Made by a program: the position numbers and the translations under genes | Source of the DNA: Hyphococcus sp. | GTDB taxonomy: Bacteria; Pseudomonadota; Alphaproteobacteria; Caulobacterales; Parvularculaceae | Assembly (NCBI GenBank): GCA_028281665.1 | Contig: JANQJK010000003.1 | Location: 1-64,000 of the forward strand | Direction: 5' to 3' | Length of the DNA: 64,000 bases | The notes under the pieces: generated by a model | What the model saw: only the letters and a program-made list of their open reading frames with translations | Database searches by the model: none | What the model was told of the DNA's origin: nothing | Part shown: positions 17,971 through 26,952 of the stretch, piece by piece | Layout of the letters: every line of letters begins with the position of its first letter | Position numbering within the stretch: the stretch's first letter is position 1

Positions 17971-19062
17971 ATGCATTTCCGCCAGCGGACATCGCAATAC
18001 AGCACAGCCGTTCTGTTCCTCGCCGGGATCAATGGCGTTTTAATGCTCGCCGCCGTCGTCAATGCGCAATTTCAGCCTGACTTTGAAATCTGGCTCGGCG
18101 CTGCGCTGATTGCATCGCTGATCCTCCATGCGCGCGCCGGCTTCGCGCTCAGCCTGGCGCAGCGCGAAATCGACATGCTGAACCGGGAAACAAAGAAGCT
18201 GCCGAATGACACGGAAAAAGAAACCGAGAAATCGCCCGGCGTTCCCAATGTCGAACTCTCCTCCGTCGACGGCGTTTCGCCCGATGACGCGGCAATTCTT
18301 GAAAAGGTGAAATCGGCGATCGAGGGAGAGCGCTTCGACCTTTACCTCCAGCCCATCGTTTCCCTCCCCCAGCGCAAGACGCGGTATTTCGAGTCCTTCT
18401 CCCGGCTGCGCAACCAGGACGGCACGATCCTGCGCCCGGCGGCCTATCTCGATGCGGCCGAGCGCGCCAATCGCATCGGCGCCATCGACAATCTGATTTT
18501 ACTCCGGGCCGTGCAGGCGCTGCGTAATCTCGGATCGGAAAACCAGCACTATCAGATCTTCTGCAACATTTCGCCGGCGACCATCTTCGACGAGGACTTT
18601 TTTAGTCGCTTCACGGACTATCTCGACGCCAATGAGGATCTGGCGCCGCGGATCGTCTTTGAATTCACCTATCCGGCTGTCGAAATGATGTGCGGCGCGG
18701 TCGACAAAAATCTCGACGCCATCTCCCGGCGCGGATACGCGTTTTCCGTCGACCATGTTCGCCGCTTCGACCTGAACTGGAAAAAGCTCAACGACCAGAA
18801 CTTCCGGTTTGTGAAATGTTCAAGCGCGCTGCTGCTGGCTGAAAACAACGGCGACGAGCAGGCGCGCATGCGCGTCAAGGCGTTCCGGGAGCGCCTGCGC
18901 GAAAACGAAATCGACCTGATCGTGGAAAAGGTCGAGTTCGAATCCCACGTGCCGGAAATCCTGACGCTCGGCATCGATTACGGGCAGGGCGAGTTGTTCG
19001 GCGCGCCGCGCCCGGCGGAGTTTTATCTCAACCCCGGCCTGAAGCTCGCGGAAGCCTCGTAA
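17971..19062 (+). CDS. membrane-anchored degenerate EAL-domain protein (TipF-like architecture)
   Basis: A 363-aa protein with two N-terminal membrane segments (about 10-30 and 38-60), a charged coiled-coil-like linker (LAQREIDMLNRETKKL) and a C-terminal EAL fold (about 105-350). The catalytic signatures are lost: the EAL motif reads ESF, the DDFG-type loop reads VDHV, and the later conserved Glu/Lys context is altered. Cyclic-di-GMP hydrolysis is therefore unlikely; ligand binding or a scaffold role is possible. The membrane/coiled-coil/EAL order resembles Caulobacter TipF, which positions the flagellum, but no flagellar genes are nearby, so that link is tentative. Confidence 0.8.
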   Translation: MHFRQRTSQYSTAVLFLAGINGVLMLAAVVNAQFQPDFEIWLGAALIASLILHARAGFALSLAQREIDMLNRETKKLPNDTEKETEKSPGVPNVELSSVDGVSPDDAAILEKVKSAIEGERFDLYLQPIVSLPQRKTRYFESFSRLRNQDGTILRPAAYLDAAERANRIGAIDNLILLRAVQALRNLGSENQHYQIFCNISPATIFDEDFFSRFTDYLDANEDLAPRIVFEFTYPAVEMMCGAVDKNLDAISRRGYAFSVDHVRRFDLNWKKLNDQNFRFVKCSSALLLAENNGDEQARMRVKAFRERLRENEIDLIVEKVEFESHVPEILTLGIDYGQGELFGAPRPAEFYLNPGLKLAEAS

Positions 19063-19113
19063 CAGCGTTCCATTCTTGACCGCGATGCGACGCGCGCCGT
19101 AACGCTCTGCGGT

Positions 19114-19965
19114 ATGGCGGAATTCCGATTCATCGACGGCCTTTCTGAAATCGCCGCCCAGTACGACGCGCTTGTGTGCGACGCCTGGGGCGTTATTCAC
19201 AACGGCAAGAAACTGCTGCCGGGCGCCGCGGACGCCATGATGCGTTTTCGCCAGGAGCGCGGGCCTTTGGTGATTCTCACCAACGCCCCAAAACCTTCCG
19301 ACGTGATCCCGCCCCAACTGGACCGGCTGGGCCTGCCGCGGGCGGCGTGGGACGCTATCGTCACGTCGGGAGACTCCACCCGCGCGGAGATCGAACGGTT
19401 CCTGCCGGCGCCGGCCTATCGGATCGGGCCGAGCTTTGACGATCCCCTGTTCGAAGGCATGGGGATCGACTTCACCGGCCTGGAAGAGGCGGCGTTCATT
19501 GTCTGCACGGGGCTCAATGACGGCTTCACCGAGGAGCCGGACCAGTATCGCGACCTGTTGAAGGCCGCCGCCGCGCGCGACCTTCCCATGGTCTGCGCCA
19601 ATCCAGACATTCAGGTGAACTGGGGCGGGCGCCTGATGTGGTGCGCCGGCGCGATCGCGCAAATCTATGACTCATTCGGCGGGACGATTGTTTATGGCGG
19701 CAAGCCCTTCGCCCCGATCTACCGTCTCGCGCGCGCCGCCATCGACGAGGCTCGCGGCACGGGCGGCGCGGAGCCCCGCCTCCTTGCTATCGGCGACGGG
19801 CTCATGACAGACATTCGGGGCGCCAATGACGCGGAGATCGACGCCGTGCTGATCGCGGGCGCCGGCGGGCTGCATGAAGGCGCCGCGGACAGGGCTTCGG
19901 TGATTGACAAGCTCTCCCGCGACGGCTTGCGTGTGGCGGCGATCATGGAAGGCTTGAAATGGTGA
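19114..19965 (+). CDS. TIGR01459 family HAD-type (subclass IIA) hydrolase
   Basis: A 283-aa HAD phosphatase of the NagD/PGPase-like IIA subclass. Motif I is VCDAWGVIHNG (nucleophile Asp and general-acid-like residue shifted as in IIA), motif II is VILTNAP, motif III lies at IVYGGKPFAPIY, and motif IV is LAIGDGLMTDIRGA. The family is largely alphaproteobacterial and usually sits directly before ribF, as here: the two coding regions overlap by 7 nt. That implies joint expression, perhaps with a nucleotide-monophosphate or flavin-related substrate, but no substrate is established. Confidence 0.9.
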   Translation: MAEFRFIDGLSEIAAQYDALVCDAWGVIHNGKKLLPGAADAMMRFRQERGPLVILTNAPKPSDVIPPQLDRLGLPRAAWDAIVTSGDSTRAEIERFLPAPAYRIGPSFDDPLFEGMGIDFTGLEEAAFIVCTGLNDGFTEEPDQYRDLLKAAAARDLPMVCANPDIQVNWGGRLMWCAGAIAQIYDSFGGTIVYGGKPFAPIYRLARAAIDEARGTGGAEPRLLAIGDGLMTDIRGANDAEIDAVLIAGAGGLHEGAADRASVIDKLSRDGLRVAAIMEGLKW

Positions 19966-20870
19966 CCTCCGACCGGTTCATTGCCGCCATCGGCAATTTC
20001 GACGGCGTCCACCGCGGTCATCAGCATCTTCTCAACGAAACCATCGCCTTTGCCCACGGCCATGACGCGCGCGCCGCGGCGCTCACCTTCGATCCCCATC
20101 CGCGCCGGTTCTTCCGGCCGGACGACCCGCCCTTTCTCCTCACCGCGCCGGCGATGCGCAACGATTTGTTGCGGCGCTACGGCGCGCATGAAGTCTTTGT
20201 ACTGAGTTTTGATGCAGCCCTTGCGTCGCAGACTCCGGAAATCTTCATGGCGGAAACGCTGAAGCAGAAGTTCGGCCTTGCGGGCGTCGTCGCCGGCGCC
20301 GATTTTCGTTTCGGCAAGGGACGCGCGGGCGGCATCGAGGCGTTGCAGACCATTGGCGAGGATGCGGGCCTTCTCGTGCGCATCGCAGAAGTGATCGCAG
20401 ACGAACCGTTCGCCGAAAAATATTCCTCAAGCAGCGCCCGCGCCGCCATCGCCGAAGGCGATATGAAAACCGCGGCGCAAATCCTCGGACACTCCTGGGC
20501 CGTGCGTGGGCGTGTGAGCGAGGGACAGAAGCTCGGCCGCACGCTCGGTTTTCCCACGGCAAATCTTGTCCTCGGTGAAGTCATTGAGCCGCGGCGCGGC
20601 GTCTACGCGACCCGTGCCATTGTCGACGGCGAGCCTCACGGCGCGGTTTCGAATTTCGGCCGCCGGCCTACCGTCGGCGCCGACGCGCCGCTGCTGGAAA
20701 CCCACCTTTTTGATTTTGAGGGCGATCTTTACGGTCGCGAAATCGACGTTGAATTCCTTGGCTTTGTCCGGGACGAACAGAAATTCGACGGCCTCGACGC
20801 GCTGAAAGCGGCGATTTCAAGCGATTGTGAGCGCGCCCGGGCAATTCTGGCTGAGAATTCCGGGCGTTAA
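19959..20870 (+). CDS. ribF: bifunctional riboflavin kinase / FMN adenylyltransferase
   Basis: Makes FMN from riboflavin and then FAD. The N-terminal adenylyltransferase domain (residues 1-160) has the nucleotidyltransferase motif IGNFDGVHRGHQHLL and TFDPHPRRFF. The C-terminal kinase domain has GRTLGFPTANL and the catalytic-Glu region APLLETHLFDFEGDLYG. The 303-aa length is typical. It overlaps the HAD gene upstream by 7 nt. No FMN riboswitch is visible ahead of the pair. Confidence 0.97.
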   Translation: MVTSDRFIAAIGNFDGVHRGHQHLLNETIAFAHGHDARAAALTFDPHPRRFFRPDDPPFLLTAPAMRNDLLRRYGAHEVFVLSFDAALASQTPEIFMAETLKQKFGLAGVVAGADFRFGKGRAGGIEALQTIGEDAGLLVRIAEVIADEPFAEKYSSSSARAAIAEGDMKTAAQILGHSWAVRGRVSEGQKLGRTLGFPTANLVLGEVIEPRRGVYATRAIVDGEPHGAVSNFGRRPTVGADAPLLETHLFDFEGDLYGREIDVEFLGFVRDEQKFDGLDALKAAISSDCERARAILAENSGR

Positions 20871-20964
20871 GCATTTCCGGGCCACATTCTCGTCAAGTTT
20901 GCCCGCCAGATTCCAGCCTGTGAGATTTCTATCCGGCGCGATGCGCCCTGACGGAGGTTGCGTG

Positions 20965-21690
20965 ATGGTTTTGACGAGAACCCGAAAATTGCTCTTGGGC
21001 GCTACGGCTTCCGCACTGGCCCTCGGCGTCAGCGTTCCGGCCGCCGCCGGCGGTTACTACGGCCATGGCGGATATTACAATCATTATTACGGCGGTCATT
21101 ATCGCCATCACGGCTACGGCCATCGCGGTTATCATCGGCGCCATCACCGCGGCGGCGGCGGCAAGGCGGCGGCGATCGCCCTTGGCGTCATCGGCGGCGC
21201 GATCATTCTGAACGAGGTTGCGGAAAACCGCGCCCGTGAGCGCGCATACGAGGCCCGTTATTACGACCGGTACGACCGCTATGAGCGACGTGCGACGCCG
21301 ACCTATGATCGCGAAGCGTTCAAGCGCGGCTATGAAGAAGGCTACTCCGAGGGCCGCGGCGCGGCGCTTGAGAAGGGCGCGCCGAAGGATCTGCGGAACG
21401 GTGACGTCCTGGACGACGATCTCGATGCGCGCCTTGACGGCGGCCCGGAACCGATCCGGTTTTCGGCCGCCGAAGCGTATCAGACCTGCATGAGCCATGC
21501 GCGCTCGGCGCTTCAGAATCGCGGCTTTCTCCTGGCGGCGCCGCCGGCGCCCGCGACCGCTGAAGACACGGGCGGCGCCTGGAAGATGACGGCGACAGTC
21601 TCGGCGCAGAACACGGCCGGCGAAAGCTGGAGCCGGGCCATGTATTGCGAAGCGGACGAGAGCCGCGTTTACCTGCTTGAGCTGATCTAG
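20965..21690 (+). CDS. exported Gly/His/Tyr-rich protein with glycine-zipper segment
   Basis: A 241-aa product. ATG at 20965 follows a GGAGG ribosome-binding site and opens a signal peptide (VLTRTRKLLLGATASALAL, cleavage near AAAGG). The mature N-terminus is a Gly/His/Tyr run of about 45 residues, and a hydrophobic glycine-containing segment (AAAIALGVIGGAIILN) follows. A Tyr/Arg-rich section and a C-terminal domain with two Cys (QTCMSHAR and MYCEADE) complete it. Such histidine-rich zipper proteins are common in alphaproteobacterial envelopes; metal binding is possible but not shown. Confidence 0.75.
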   Translation: MVLTRTRKLLLGATASALALGVSVPAAAGGYYGHGGYYNHYYGGHYRHHGYGHRGYHRRHHRGGGGKAAAIALGVIGGAIILNEVAENRARERAYEARYYDRYDRYERRATPTYDREAFKRGYEEGYSEGRGAALEKGAPKDLRNGDVLDDDLDARLDGGPEPIRFSAAEAYQTCMSHARSALQNRGFLLAAPPAPATAEDTGGAWKMTATVSAQNTAGESWSRAMYCEADESRVYLLELI

Positions 21691-21723
21691 CGCATTTCTT
21701 TACTTGCACCTGAAGACCCGATA

Positions 21724-21751
21724 AGACCGCCGGCATGTCCGGCGGTCTTTT
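21724..21751 (+). terminator. rho-independent terminator before ileS
   Basis: AGACCGCCGG, loop CATGT, CCGGCGGTCT, followed by T residues; 10-bp stem about 35 nt after the upstream stop codon. Confidence 0.88.
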
Positions 21752-21877
21752 CATATCGGCTATTCGAATTATCGGCCCGGCCCTCATCGGGTAATATGAG
21801 GGGCGCCTTAAAGGCGCTTGCGCCCGGGACCGGGCTCTGCTTCACCATTCCAAACATAGCCAAGAAGAGATTGACCG

Positions 21878-24800
21878 ATGCCAGACGATGCATCGCCCGA
21901 CCGCGAAGGCGGTCAAGACGAGAATAAGGCCGATTACAGAGACACGCTGTTTCTGCCCCAGACCGATTTTCCCATGCGCGCCGGCTTGCCGAAAAAAGAG
22001 CCGGAACTGCTCGCCCGCTGGGCGAAGATGGACATGTACGAGCGCCTGCGCGAGAGCGCCGCGGGCCGCGAGAAGTTCATTCTCCATGACGGGCCGCCCT
22101 ATGCGAACGGCCATATCCATATGGGCACGGCGCTCACGAAGGTTCTGAAAGACCTTATCGTCCGCTCAAAACAGATGGCCGGCTACGACGCCAATTTCGT
22201 GCCCGGGTGGGACTGTCACGGCCTGCCCATCGAATGGCAGGTGGAAAAGGAATTCGCCGCCAAAGGCCGGAAGAAACGCGACGTGCCGACCGCGGAATTC
22301 CGCAAGGCCTGCCGCGATTATGCGCAGAAATGGCTTGAGGTTCAGCGCGAGGAATTCAAGCGCCTCGGCCCCGAAGGCGACTGGAATGATCCGTATACGA
22401 CCATGGCGTTCAAAAGCGAGGCGCTGATTGCGGCGGAGCTGTTGAAGTTCGCGGAGTTGGGTCTTCTCTATCGCGGGTCGAAACCGGTGATGTGGTCGCC
22501 CGTTGAACAGACGGCGCTCGCCGAAGCGGAGATCGAATATCACGACCATCGGTCGACGACGATCTGGGTGAAGTTTCCAGTGCAGAGAGATTCCCTCCCC
22601 CATTTATGGGGGAGGTGGCCCGAAGGGTCGGAGGGGGCAAAGTCCGAAGCTCCCCCTCCGTCTGCTTCGCAGACACCTCCTCCGCAAGCGGGGGAGGAAG
22701 ACATCTCAGTCGTCATCTGGACGACGACTCCGTGGACGATCCCCGGCAACAGGGCGATCTGTTACGGGCCGCGCTTGTCGTACGGTTTGTATGAAGTCGT
22801 TGCGATGAATGCCGATCTCGACTTTGAACCGTGGTCGAAACCCGGAGACAAACTGATCCTTTCCGATGCGCTTGCCGAAAGCGTGCGCGAAGCGGGACTG
22901 ATCGCCGAATGGAAGCGCGTCGCCGATATATCGTCGGACCAGTTGCAGGGCGTTTCCTGCGACCACCCTCTTAAAGGCCTGGAAGGCGGCTACGACTTCG
23001 ACGTGCCGCTTCTCGCCGGGGATCACGTCACCGATGAGGCGGGCACAGGCTTCGTTCACACCGCGCCGGGCCACGGCCAGGAAGACTATATCGCCTGGGT
23101 CGGCGCCTTCGGCACGCAACGGGAAATTCCGCATACGGTGGATGAAAACGGCGCCTTCACCGACGAGGCGCCCGGTTTCACCGGCGAGCAGGTGCTTGTC
23201 ACGGAAGGCAAGAAAAAGGGCAAAGACGGCGGCGCAAACAAGGCAGTAATCGAGCAACTCATCGCACACGGAAAACTGCTGGCGCGGGGGCGGCTTGTTC
23301 ACTCCTATCCGCACTCCTGGCGCTCGAAAGCGCCGGTGATCTTCCGCAACACGCCGCAATGGTTCATCGCCCTCGACAAGGAAACGGCGAACGGCAAGAC
23401 GCTCCGCGAGAATGCGCTGGCCGCCATCGACGCGACGGACTTCACGCCGCCGCGGGGCCGCGCGCGCATCCGCGCCATGGTTGAAGACCGGCCCGATTGG
23501 CTGATTTCCCGCCAGCGCGCCTGGGGCGTGCCGATCACGATATTCGTGCACAAGAATACGGGAGAGATCCTACAGGATACGGCCGTCAACCAACGCATCA
23601 TGGATGCGATCGCCGAGGCCGGCGCCGACGCATGGTTCGAAAAAACGCCGCAGGAATTTCTTGGGCCCGACTATAGCGCCGACGACTATGAAAAAGTCGA
23701 CGACATATTGGACGTCTGGTTCGATTCAGGATCGACCCACGCATTCTGCCTTGAAGAACGCGAAGACCTGAAATGGCCGGCGGACGTTTATTGCGAAGGT
23801 TCCGACCAGCATCGCGGCTGGTTCCAGTCATCGCTGCTCGAAGCATGCGGCACGCGCGGGCGCGCCCCTTACGAACATGTCGTCACCAACGGTTTCGTGG
23901 TCGACGGCGAAGGCCGCAAAATGTCGAAGTCTCTTGGCAACGTGATGGCGCCCGATGAAGTCATCAAACAATACGGCGCGGAGATCGTGCGCATCTGGGT
24001 CGCCAGCTCCGACTACACGGAAGATTTGCGCATCTCAAAAGAGATCATCGGTTCGGCGGTCGACGCTTACCGCAAGCTGCGCAACACCCTGCGTTATCTT
24101 CTGGGCGCCCTCAACGGGTTTTCCGATGACGAAAAAATCGCGCCGGAAGACATGCCGGAGCTTGAGCGCTATGTGCTGCACCGGCTGTCGGCGCTGGACG
24201 GCGAGATCAGGGACGCTTACGCGACATTCGACTTCAAGACCGCCTGGCGCAAGGCCATGGACTTCGCGGCCCAGGAACTGTCGGCGTTTTACCTCGATGT
24301 GCGCAAGGACGCGCTCTATTGCGATGCTCCGTCCGACAGTCGCCGGCGTGCAGCGCGCACGGTGATGAATGAAGTGCTGGACCGGCTGATCGCCTGGATC
24401 GCACCGGTCTGTGTCTTTACGGCGGAGGAAGTCTTTCTCGCGCGCAATCCGGGTGCGGACGGGTCGGTTCATCTGACCACCTTCCCGGAGACGCCGGCCG
24501 AATGGCGCGACGACGCGCTGGCGGAGAAGTGGCGCAAGGTGCGCGCCGTGCGCCGCGTCGTCACCGGCGCCCTTGAAGTCGAGCGCCGCGAAAAACGCAT
24601 TGGCGCGAGCCTCGAAGCTGCGCCGGTGGTTTATGTGGCCGATGAAGATTTGCGCAGCGCCTATGACGGGCTCGATGCGGCGGAACTCTTTATCACGTCG
24701 GGGGCGACGCTCACCGGCGACGCTGCGCCTGACGGCGCCTTCCGGCTCGAAGGGGAAAGCGCCGAAATTGCGGTGGTTCCGAGCAAAGCGGCAGGCCGCA

Positions 24801-24892
24801 AATGCCAACGCTGCTGGCGCGTCCTGCCCGAGGTCGGCAATGTTCCGTCTCATGACGATCTCTGCCATCGCTGCGCCGGCGTCGTCTCATGA
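21878..24892 (+). CDS. ileS: isoleucyl-tRNA synthetase
   Basis: Charges tRNA-Ile and edits misactivated valine. This 1004-aa class Ia synthetase has the HIGH-type motif PYANGHIHMGTAL, the editing-domain WTTTPWTIPGN, the GWFQSSLLEACGTR region, the KMSKS loop GRKMSKSLGN and a C-terminal zinc finger (KCQRCWR and CHRC). Within the editing (CP1) domain, roughly residues 238-275 are encoded by a palindromic repeat element (separate entry). They read as a low-complexity Pro/Glu/Ser insert just before the WTTTPWT motif. The frame is preserved, so the enzyme is presumably functional. It overlaps lspA by 4 nt (ATGA). Confidence 0.97.
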   Translation: MPDDASPDREGGQDENKADYRDTLFLPQTDFPMRAGLPKKEPELLARWAKMDMYERLRESAAGREKFILHDGPPYANGHIHMGTALTKVLKDLIVRSKQMAGYDANFVPGWDCHGLPIEWQVEKEFAAKGRKKRDVPTAEFRKACRDYAQKWLEVQREEFKRLGPEGDWNDPYTTMAFKSEALIAAELLKFAELGLLYRGSKPVMWSPVEQTALAEAEIEYHDHRSTTIWVKFPVQRDSLPHLWGRWPEGSEGAKSEAPPPSASQTPPPQAGEEDISVVIWTTTPWTIPGNRAICYGPRLSYGLYEVVAMNADLDFEPWSKPGDKLILSDALAESVREAGLIAEWKRVADISSDQLQGVSCDHPLKGLEGGYDFDVPLLAGDHVTDEAGTGFVHTAPGHGQEDYIAWVGAFGTQREIPHTVDENGAFTDEAPGFTGEQVLVTEGKKKGKDGGANKAVIEQLIAHGKLLARGRLVHSYPHSWRSKAPVIFRNTPQWFIALDKETANGKTLRENALAAIDATDFTPPRGRARIRAMVEDRPDWLISRQRAWGVPITIFVHKNTGEILQDTAVNQRIMDAIAEAGADAWFEKTPQEFLGPDYSADDYEKVDDILDVWFDSGSTHAFCLEEREDLKWPADVYCEGSDQHRGWFQSSLLEACGTRGRAPYEHVVTNGFVVDGEGRKMSKSLGNVMAPDEVIKQYGAEIVRIWVASSDYTEDLRISKEIIGSAVDAYRKLRNTLRYLLGALNGFSDDEKIAPEDMPELERYVLHRLSALDGEIRDAYATFDFKTAWRKAMDFAAQELSAFYLDVRKDALYCDAPSDSRRRAARTVMNEVLDRLIAWIAPVCVFTAEEVFLARNPGADGSVHLTTFPETPAEWRDDALAEKWRKVRAVRRVVTGALEVERREKRIGASLEAAPVVYVADEDLRSAYDGLDAAELFITSGATLTGDAAPDGAFRLEGESAEIAVVPSKAAGRKCQRCWRVLPEVGNVPSHDDLCHRCAGVVS
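22591..22699. repeat. palindromic repeat element inserted in frame in ileS
   Basis: About 109 bp of hairpin-rich sequence. CCTCCCCCA-TTTA-TGGGGGAGG (22594-22615) is a perfect 9-bp stem. Near the other end, CTCCTCCGC-AA-GCGGGGGAG (one G:T pair) mirrors it, with a small TCTGC/GCAGA hairpin between them. The second half is roughly the reverse complement of the first (both outer ends read TTCC..TCCCCC inward), so the whole element is one imperfect inverted repeat. It resembles small palindromic elements dispersed in alphaproteobacterial genomes, such as those that Rickettsia tolerates in coding genes. Confidence 0.8.
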
Positions 24893-25416
24893 ATGCAGTT
24901 GCCGAATATACGGCGCGGGCGCGCGACTGGTGGCGGGAAGCCCGCGCCAACCCGCTGTTCTGGAAAGGCGGTCTTGGCGCCTTCGTCATCGTCGCGCTCG
25001 ATCAGCTGACGAAATACTGGATCGTCCATCAGGTGAGGTTGCCGGAGAAACGCCAGATCGAGATTTCCGGCATCTTCGATCTCACCTATGTGCAGAATTA
25101 CGGCGCCAGCTTCGGCATGCTGTCGGGCCTGCGCTGGCCCCTTGCGGCGCTGTCGACGGTGATCGCCATTGCGCTGTTGTACTGGCTGGGCGGGCTGAAG
25201 CGGTGGGTGGCGGCGACCGGCGTCGCCTTTGTCGTCGGCGGCGCTCTCGGCAATCTTTATGACCGGGTGGCCTATGGCTATGTGGTCGATTTTCTTGATT
25301 TTTCGGGGCTGATGTTTCCATGGGTGTTCAATGTCGCCGACGCCTCGATCAATGTGGGCATCGCCTTTATTCTTCTCGACGCCTATCTGACGCGGGAGAA
25401 GAAACCGGCGCGATAG
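24889..25416 (+). CDS. lspA: lipoprotein signal peptidase (signal peptidase II)
   Basis: An inner-membrane aspartyl protease that removes signal peptides from prolipoproteins after diacylglyceryl transfer. It has 175 aa and four membrane helices. Conserved boxes: ALDQLTKYWI, NYGASFGML, the first catalytic-Asp box GGALGNLYDRVAYGYVVDF and the second, FNVADASINVG. It is translationally coupled to ileS (ATGA overlap) and followed by a DUF3035 lipoprotein gene, a conserved alphaproteobacterial order. It would process the lipoproteins predicted elsewhere in this window. Confidence 0.97.
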   Translation: MNAVAEYTARARDWWREARANPLFWKGGLGAFVIVALDQLTKYWIVHQVRLPEKRQIEISGIFDLTYVQNYGASFGMLSGLRWPLAALSTVIAIALLYWLGGLKRWVAATGVAFVVGGALGNLYDRVAYGYVVDFLDFSGLMFPWVFNVADASINVGIAFILLDAYLTREKKPAR

Positions 25417-25500
25417 CCGCGCCTGCGACGGGCCTTTGCGCCGCGCCGGGGCGGGGCTATAAGGCGTCTTTCGCGGGGGCGCGTGAAGTGGAGTGAAACG

Positions 25501-26061
25501 ATGACGAACGGTTCCAGATTCCTGTCTTTGGCGCTCCTCGCCAGTCTTGGCCTTGCGGCGTCCGGCTGCGGCATCGGCAAGGCGCTTGGGGACAACAAGA
25601 ATGCGCCTGACGAGTTCGCAATCGCGACGAAGGCGCCGCTGGTGGTGCCGCCGGACTATGCGCTCCTGCCGCCGCGGCCCGGCGAGTCCCGGCCGCAGGA
25701 ACTGTCGCCGTCCGAACGGGCGCGCGAAGTGCTTCTCGGCGATCCGAACGCCGCGCCGCCCACCGATGGCGAGCAATACCTCCTGCGCAAAGCCGGCGCC
25801 CTCAGCGCGGATTCCAACATTCGCAACATTCTGAACGCCGAGGGCGGTTCGCGCGGGGAGAAAGAGCGCTCCCTCGCCAATCAGCTCATGTTCTGGAACT
25901 TCATCGGCGGCGAGGTCGATGACTCGGTGGCGCCCCTGCGGGTCGACAATCCCGAGGAATGGCTCGCCGAGCGCGAGCGACGCATCAGGAACGTGATCGG
26001 CGAAGAGGGCGAGGTCGAAATCAAAAAATCGAAGGCGCTTAACCTGCCCGGCGTTTTTTAG
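25501..26061 (+). CDS. DUF3035 lipoprotein
   Basis: A 186-aa product starting at ATG 25501. The signal peptide ends in the lipobox AASGC. The DUF3035 signature follows at once: NAPDEFAIATKAPLVVPPDY, then ALLPPRPGESRPQEL. The rest is charged and Pro/Glu-rich, probably extended in the periplasm. The family is restricted largely to Alphaproteobacteria and commonly sits after lspA, as here. Function is unknown. It may be co-transcribed with lspA (84 nt gap). Confidence 0.9.
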   Translation: MTNGSRFLSLALLASLGLAASGCGIGKALGDNKNAPDEFAIATKAPLVVPPDYALLPPRPGESRPQELSPSERAREVLLGDPNAAPPTDGEQYLLRKAGALSADSNIRNILNAEGGSRGEKERSLANQLMFWNFIGGEVDDSVAPLRVDNPEEWLAERERRIRNVIGEEGEVEIKKSKALNLPGVF

Positions 26062-26073
26062 CCCACGACCTTT

Positions 26074-26862
26074 TTAGTCCGCGACTTTCGGCGACGCGGC
26101 GGCGCCGGCCAGAAGGCCGCCGTCTATCGTCACTTCCGAGCCTGTCATATAGGCGGCCTCGTCGCCGGCCAGCAGTAAGGCGACGGCGGCGACCTCCTGC
26201 GCCTCGCCGAACCGCTGCATGGGCGTGTCAGCGACAATCGCTTTCATCGCCGCTTCCCGCGCAGCTCCCTCGCCGAGCATGGGCTCCCACATGGGCGTCA
26301 GAATGGCGGCCGGGTGAATGGAATTGCACCGGATGTTGAGGCCCTGCTCCGCGCAATAAAGCGCGACGGATTTCGTATGGTTGCGCACGCCCGCCTTGGA
26401 CGACGCGTAAGCCGCCGCGGCGGGGATGCCGACCATCCCTGACCGCGATGAGACATTGATGATCGAGCCTTGCCCCTTCGCGCGCATGGCGCCGATGGCG
26501 TAGCGGCAGCCTAGGAAAACCCCGTCGAGATTGACCGCGTGGACGCGCCGCCAGTCGTCAAGGGCGGCGTGCTCAGGATCGTGGGGTATTGCGCCCGTTT
26601 CAAAGCCGGTGACGCCCGCATTATTGACGACAATGTCGATCTCAGGCGCAGCGGCGGCGAGGCGGGCCCAGTCCTCTTCCCTCGCGACGTCGAGGCGATG
26701 AAACACGCCGCCGATGTCGGTGGCGACCCGCGCCCCGTTCACGTCATCGATATCCGCGACATGGACCAGCGCGCCCTCTTCGGCGAAGGCCCGCGCAATC
26801 GCTTCGCCGATGCCGCGGGCCGCGCCGGTGATGAGCGCGGCTTTGTTTTCAAGTTTTCTCAA
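26074..26862 (-). CDS. SDR-family NAD(P)-dependent oxidoreductase
   Basis: A 262-aa classical short-chain dehydrogenase. Cofactor motif TGAARGIG near residue 12, VADIDD (acidic, NAD-preferring) after the second strand, NNAGVTG, catalytic Ser in [14 protein letters not shown] catalytic pair, and the C-terminal TIDGG. The start is a TTG at 26862 preceded by GGGAGCGG. This reading avoids an N-terminal extension that would overlap mutL on the other strand and has no SDR character. It is divergent from mutL. The substrate is unknown. Confidence 0.87.
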   Translation of the reverse strand: MRKLENKAALITGAARGIGEAIARAFAEEGALVHVADIDDVNGARVATDIGGVFHRLDVAREEDWARLAAAAPEIDIVVNNAGVTGFETGAIPHDPEHAALDDWRRVHAVNLDGVFLGCRYAIGAMRAKGQGSIINVSSRSGMVGIPAAAAYASSKAGVRNHTKSVALYCAEQGLNIRCNSIHPAAILTPMWEPMLGEGAAREAAMKAIVADTPMQRFGEAQEVAAVALLLAGDEAAYMTGSEVTIDGGLLAGAAASPKVAD

Positions 26863-26952
26863 CGGACCGCTCCCATCTGCATCGGGCTTGCGCACGGGGC
26901 GCCTGTGGAAAGTGCGATTTTGAACGCGTGTGGCGCGGGTCCATAATGGGGC

